From an uncultured Acetatifactor sp. (GTDB lineage: Bacteria > Bacillota > Clostridia > Lachnospirales > Lachnospiraceae): DNA of 64,000 nt. The stretch spans positions 41,500 to 105,499 of the forward strand of contig CAJUCE010000018.1 of assembly GCA_910584865.1 (NCBI GenBank), written 5' to 3'. Below, piece by piece: positions 63,001 through 64,000 of the stretch (positions are counted from its first letter, which is position 1; every line of letters begins with the position of its first letter). Below the pieces are notes generated by a model. It did no database searches. It saw only the letters and a program-made list of their open reading frames with translations, and was not told the origin of the DNA. The translations under genes were made by a program, and so were the position numbers.

Positions 63001-63259
63001 CAGAAGTTTTACCGGCGCCTCTGACGCCGATAATGCCTATGTTATTCGTCTTCTGGTCAATGTCCTGGTTCTGCCTTTTCTTCTCCGTATCGGCACTGTC
63101 TGTACCCAGCTCTGCTTCCAGTCTGTCGGCACTTTTTTCTCTTCTGAATTTGCCGATCTGACTGTAGATCTGGTCATAGGTAGGAAGAATCAATCCGGCT
63201 TCCTCTTCCGTCAGTTTCCTTGCGCCGATTTTGCTCTTTTTTGTACTTTGTTCGCTCAT
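60086..63259 (-). CDS. rdrA: RADAR P-loop ATPase RdrA
   Basis: A 1057-residue ATPase. Walker A is GVRGAGKTS (78-86) and Walker B is LLFVFIDDIDLS (228-239), followed by a sensor-like LSNENIVTFISEDL. The rest is helical. Order, spacing and size relative to the deaminase match RdrA of RADAR, an AAA-type ring ATPase that activates or feeds RdrB. Two low-complexity insertions interrupt it (about 339-384, acidic Gly/Glu-rich; and 410-436, encoded by an 18-nt array). AAAGGGG lies seven bases before the ATG. No clear promoter seen. Confidence 0.85.
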   Translation of the reverse strand: MSEQSTKKSKIGARKLTEEEAGLILPTYDQIYSQIGKFRREKSADRLEAELGTDSADTEKKRQNQDIDQKTNNIGIIGVRGAGKTSVLKTIRAKLQTESKKSNDIILPIIVPENMSESSTLMATVLGMISNIVDEREKKRSKGKNEDCIKKSELRQKCDEVIKQYTYIQKEYRDILLHEYTTENDYVVRSARVFNSDTEFICKFNEMVEELINENAVKSGSGRKNDSLLFVFIDDIDLSTYRCADVVKTLLSYLSNENIVTFISEDLETFEEALTLDFLRQEGVLDKNVLNKKIISKTVLESKKQLAYEYLKKILPPVYRHHIKYWSLEEKANYCVMGEDDDEEGHRAGHRTAGDEEEENGTEENGQGENEAGSHSAGEGRAAGRRLSDLLREALKGWIDPALFDYIEKSGGSESKGGNESKGGNESQGARRSRQTLPYTYCLFDNTSRGLNNIYNILDDIAGQRKRGRKGNYLKEKKLLLDTMVSSKAVYNKHRDDIQKRMYTIGIDLASSKVYFDNANSIIYKEKTMFSNTVKSDGKGAGTIREQEKHRRYEIEDPTERFSLFLLVDFAARLLYEKEKYRKILVENEDYRNLKAKAMEDFFFHPEVAEKVLEMNCEGWGDSDADKRNLQEIKYEELSVETLNQCFLLKGDLVLNLAYYRNLPLERMLRLYENSNASKSANEDEVELKQRMIIAFWKAITSVAEANSVAVAEKAFEYISVFTMEFVYIRDQLSSSVEQNVVMRVFDNVWKKAHGNKDNNKQNKAKTREEQQKEQQKELWMRRVIMNTIAHYLMDPSDGKSIKEEWVEFDTDFVAEGDVTDLSKEKFRKACDILKAIDKGGLWDETMSEAVVTYLEQEIEVCITHIEERLKHETNEAEEYSWKMDIGIANTSWETFLYSYDGASETKAYKAKKAIKDKVGDNFKRKITYAEYEEIISILGKLARNYRVWYGRAESQKVLDVLQQSHAVAEFDDIWDRLEAYFTFLLQCYYKRKRATGDMGSIFQDASSLAEITKVLADVYSESDKQALGTFIDKLNKQLPEEKISIEEFEELFSLRS
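61970..62029 (-). repeat. 18-nt in-frame array inside rdrA
   Basis: Three to four 18-base units (coding strand AARGGCGGAAAYGARTC type) encoding GGSESK, GGNESK, GGNESQ and the diverged GARRSR. Confidence 0.8.
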
Positions 63260-63416
63260 GTTTATTCCCCTTTGTAATCAACTCTGTATTTCCTTTTGTA
63301 ATCTGAATTTTAACCTACTCCTGCCCTCTGCATAGTCTTGAGATTTCATGCAAAAAAGTTCGAAATAATACGACTCAGAATAACTGGACACAATACGCCG
63401 GCACACTCAGATCCCC

Positions 63417-64000
63417 TCATGGACAACCAATCAGCACCTCCTTGCCCTGGAAAGCGAAACCGTATTTCCGGATTCTATCCGCCGGGAACCCCTTCGCCTC
63501 CAAGGATACCGCATACTGCATGCTCTCGATCTGGTCCAAGGCCGACTGCACGGTATCGCTCAGCGTCTTTTCGCCGTCTTCCTTATCGAAGACCTTGAAT
63601 TCTATGATAATTGCATCGCCGGCAAGGGCTCTGATTGCAGCGCCTCTATGAGAACGGCTCTGGAACGGAGCAGTTTGGGCGTTTCTTTCGGACGGCCATG
63701 TATTTCCGGCGGAGTGCGAGTCCTGCTCTCTTCCAAAACTGCCCTCTTTGCTATTTTTCCCACATAGCCCTGAATTTCCAGAGGCGTATGCATTCTGCTC
63801 TCCTCCAAAACCACTCTCCCCGCCATTTTTCCCACATGGTCTTGAGTTTCCGGAGGCGTACGAATTCTTCTCTCCTGCATCTCCGTTCTCCCACCACTCC
63901 TTGATAAACAGAGTCTTATCAATATAAAAATGGTTGTTCTGAATCACTGAATATTCCGGCTTCCATGTCCCTGCTGTCCGGTGATAGGAAACCACAAATC
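63417..64000 (-). pseudogene. Internally deleted AAA-ATPase/PD-(D/E)XK gene, partial at window edge
   Basis: The frame enters from beyond the right edge and ends at 63417. Its first part (NHFYIDKTLFIKEWWENGD) is the N-terminus of the common AAA-ATPase-like/DUF1703 proteins, and its last part (IIIEFKVFDKEDGEKTL to KYGFAFQGKEVLIG) is their C-terminal nuclease end. The ATPase domain, including the P-loop and about 400 residues, is missing. In its place lies a repetitive stretch (72-nt, 4 x 18 units, 63687-63866). The frame is still open. It is more likely a deletion remnant than a functional gene. Confidence 0.75.
63687..63866 (-). repeat. 72-nt in-frame repeat replacing the ATPase core
   Basis: Two full copies and one partial copy of a 24-residue unit (NSYASGNSRPCG and NAYASGNSGLCG type). 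Each is divisible into four 18-base subunits, such as GTTTTGGAGGAGAGCAG-containing ones. They are located exactly at the junction of the deletion. Confidence 0.8.

Noticed and set aside
63260..63416. Third RADAR gene between rdrA and the AAA remnant
   Set aside because: Only about 150 bases with a duplicated GATTACAAAAGG-like leader segment; no open frame of note.

Overview
The window looks like a chromosomal segment of a spore-forming, anaerobic Clostridia, most likely a gut Lachnospiraceae. This is inferred from the gene order cysE-cysS-mrnC-rlmB-sigH behind a T-box, the secG-rnr-smpB-ssrA block, near-consensus sigma-A promoters with AGGAGG ribosome sites, a GHKL/LytTR two-component pair and an Amt-PII fusion. 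No species is claimed.

Layout. 1-10 kb: partial secreted GLUG-type protein; a degraded patch with a fragment of a mobile repeat; a MATE pump divergent from a MerR regulator, sharing a 19-bp-spacer MerR-type promoter; a lipoprotein; a LytTR regulator/GHKL kinase pair; a LysR regulator. 10-14 kb: aspartase and malic enzyme, an aspartate-to-fumarate and malate-to-pyruvate route, then an inositol-phosphatase-like enzyme. 14-20 kb: GNAT enzyme, three surface or membrane proteins and a serpin. 20-27 kb: a second MATE pump and an RND-type exporter co-transcribed with its TetR regulator, with a TetR-type operator just after the promoter. 27-32 kb: T-box controlled cysE-cysS-mrnC-rlmB-sigH. 32-42 kb: ispF, a DEAD-box helicase, a glycosidase-like protein, metY-cysK and an Amt-PII ammonium transporter. 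42-46.6 kb: the trans-translation/RNA-decay block (tmRNA, SmpB, RNase R) with SecG. 46.7-57 kb: a MITE-like element, a Uma2 protein and a five-gene oligopeptide ABC transporter. 57.3-63.3 kb: a two-gene RADAR anti-phage locus (RdrB adenosine deaminase and RdrA ATPase). It is followed by an internally deleted AAA/PD-(D/E)XK gene that runs off the window.

The most striking defence element is the RADAR pair. The most unexpected pattern is the abundance of short, in-frame tandem repeat arrays (15-nt or 18-nt units) placed inside or at the ends of otherwise normal genes: MATE pump, histidine kinase, GNAT, helicase, RNase R, RdrA and the AAA remnant. Similar 18-20-nt arrays occur in several 5' leaders. 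Other structures not explained by genes are a 143-bp MITE with perfect 14-bp inverted ends and a 9-bp target duplication, a three-copy 107-bp hairpin repeat between rnr and smpB, and a duplicated ssrA 3' end.
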